NCBI GenBank assembly: GCA_937949615.1
Contig: CALEDQ010000032.1
Span: 56,455-120,454 of the forward strand
Reading direction: 5' to 3'
Origin: an uncultured bacterium
GTDB taxonomy: Bacteria > Muiribacteriota > Ozemobacteria > Ozemobacterales > Ozemobacteraceae
DNA: 64,000 nucleotides
A program made the translations under genes and the position numbers. This document shows positions 63,868 to 64,000 of this stretch, one piece after another (position 1 is the stretch's first letter; each line of letters begins with the position of its first letter). The notes under the pieces were generated by a model. The model saw nothing but the letters and a program-made list of their open reading frames with translations. It did not search any database and was not told where the DNA came from.

Positions 63868-64000
63868 TATAATCAAAATCAAGAAACCCCAATTATTACA
63901 TTTATGTCTAATACCTGTTAGAATCACTGAAGACAAAAAAATACTACACAATCCGGCTCTACGGGCGGCAGAAGAAGTTATTGCGGCATTGAATGGTTGA

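Noticed and set aside
63901..64000. Coding-like stretch and a GTTAGAA sequence near the right edge, possible cassette or attI
   Set aside because: The frame ending at 64000 has no start codon, and GTTAGAA fails the last position of the GTTRRRY core. Too little sequence to decide.

Overview
The window reads as one stretch of ordinary chromosome from a diderm, probably anaerobic bacterium. Lipid, lysine and cysteine biosynthesis genes, a [FeFe]-hydrogenase maturase, NifU/NifS iron-sulfur assembly, many exported proteins with signal peptides, pseudopilins and TPR proteins are interleaved on both strands. Base composition and codon use look uniform by eye. There is no rRNA, CRISPR array, prophage or insertion sequence. 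The mix (HydF, C25 protease, deoxyhypusine synthase-like protein, very long membrane cyclases, many secreted orphans) would fit a deep-branching lineage such as Candidatus Riflebacteria, but that is a weak inference.

Layout. 0-3.6 kb: end of rsmD, an exported glycine-rich protein, helicase recD2. 3.6-9.9 kb: an orphan exported protein, then moeA, a secreted helical protein, a thioredoxin-like CxxC protein, an ArsP/DUF318 permease and a TPR protein in one tight run. 9.9-15.2 kb (minus strand): a MerR-like coiled-coil protein, three pseudopilins, and two paralogous secreted proteins. 15.7-18 kb: fabH and hydF. 18-26 kb (minus strand): acyltransferase, HD protein, secreted protein, lysA, lysC and a C25 protease. 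26.4-30 kb: exported superoxide dismutase, a hybrid histidine kinase and a polyferredoxin. 30-37.7 kb: TPR proteins, two very small genes, mazG, aroK and an M23 peptidase. 37.9-40.9 kb: nifU-nifS and an L,D-transpeptidase. 40.9-44 kb (minus strand): apbE, a NusG-domain-II protein, a Gx-family membrane protein, maf and coaD. 44.2-51 kb: tRNA-Val, a TrmJ-like methyltransferase and two giant class III cyclases. 51-64 kb: deoxyhypusine synthase-like gene, ABC-2 transporter, cysK/rrf2, a secreted pullulanase-like enzyme, an EamA transporter and an integron-type integrase at the right edge.

The most notable points are five. (1) The two adjacent cyclases have lost complementary halves of the class III active site: one keeps both metal aspartates but lacks the catalytic Asn/Arg, and the other keeps Lys/Asp/Asn/Arg but lacks the first metal Asp. 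They therefore look like an obligate heterodimer, as in the mammalian C1/C2 pair. (2) Six genes have a sigma70-like promoter whose -10 box ends six or seven bases before the start codon, with no Shine-Dalgarno, which predicts leaderless mRNAs. (3) Near-perfect Rex-type operators lie before hydF and nifU. (4) An apbE / NusG-domain-II / Gx trio resembles the flavinylation and EetA/EetB module of extracellular electron transfer. (5) The integrase has the integron-specific insertion plus an unusual N-terminal extension, and any attI/cassettes would lie at or beyond the right edge.

Regulation visible in sequence: promoters with good -35/-10 boxes before fabH, hydF, nifU, apbE, the tRNA, the M23 gene and the integrase, and about a dozen intrinsic terminators that separate the transcription units.
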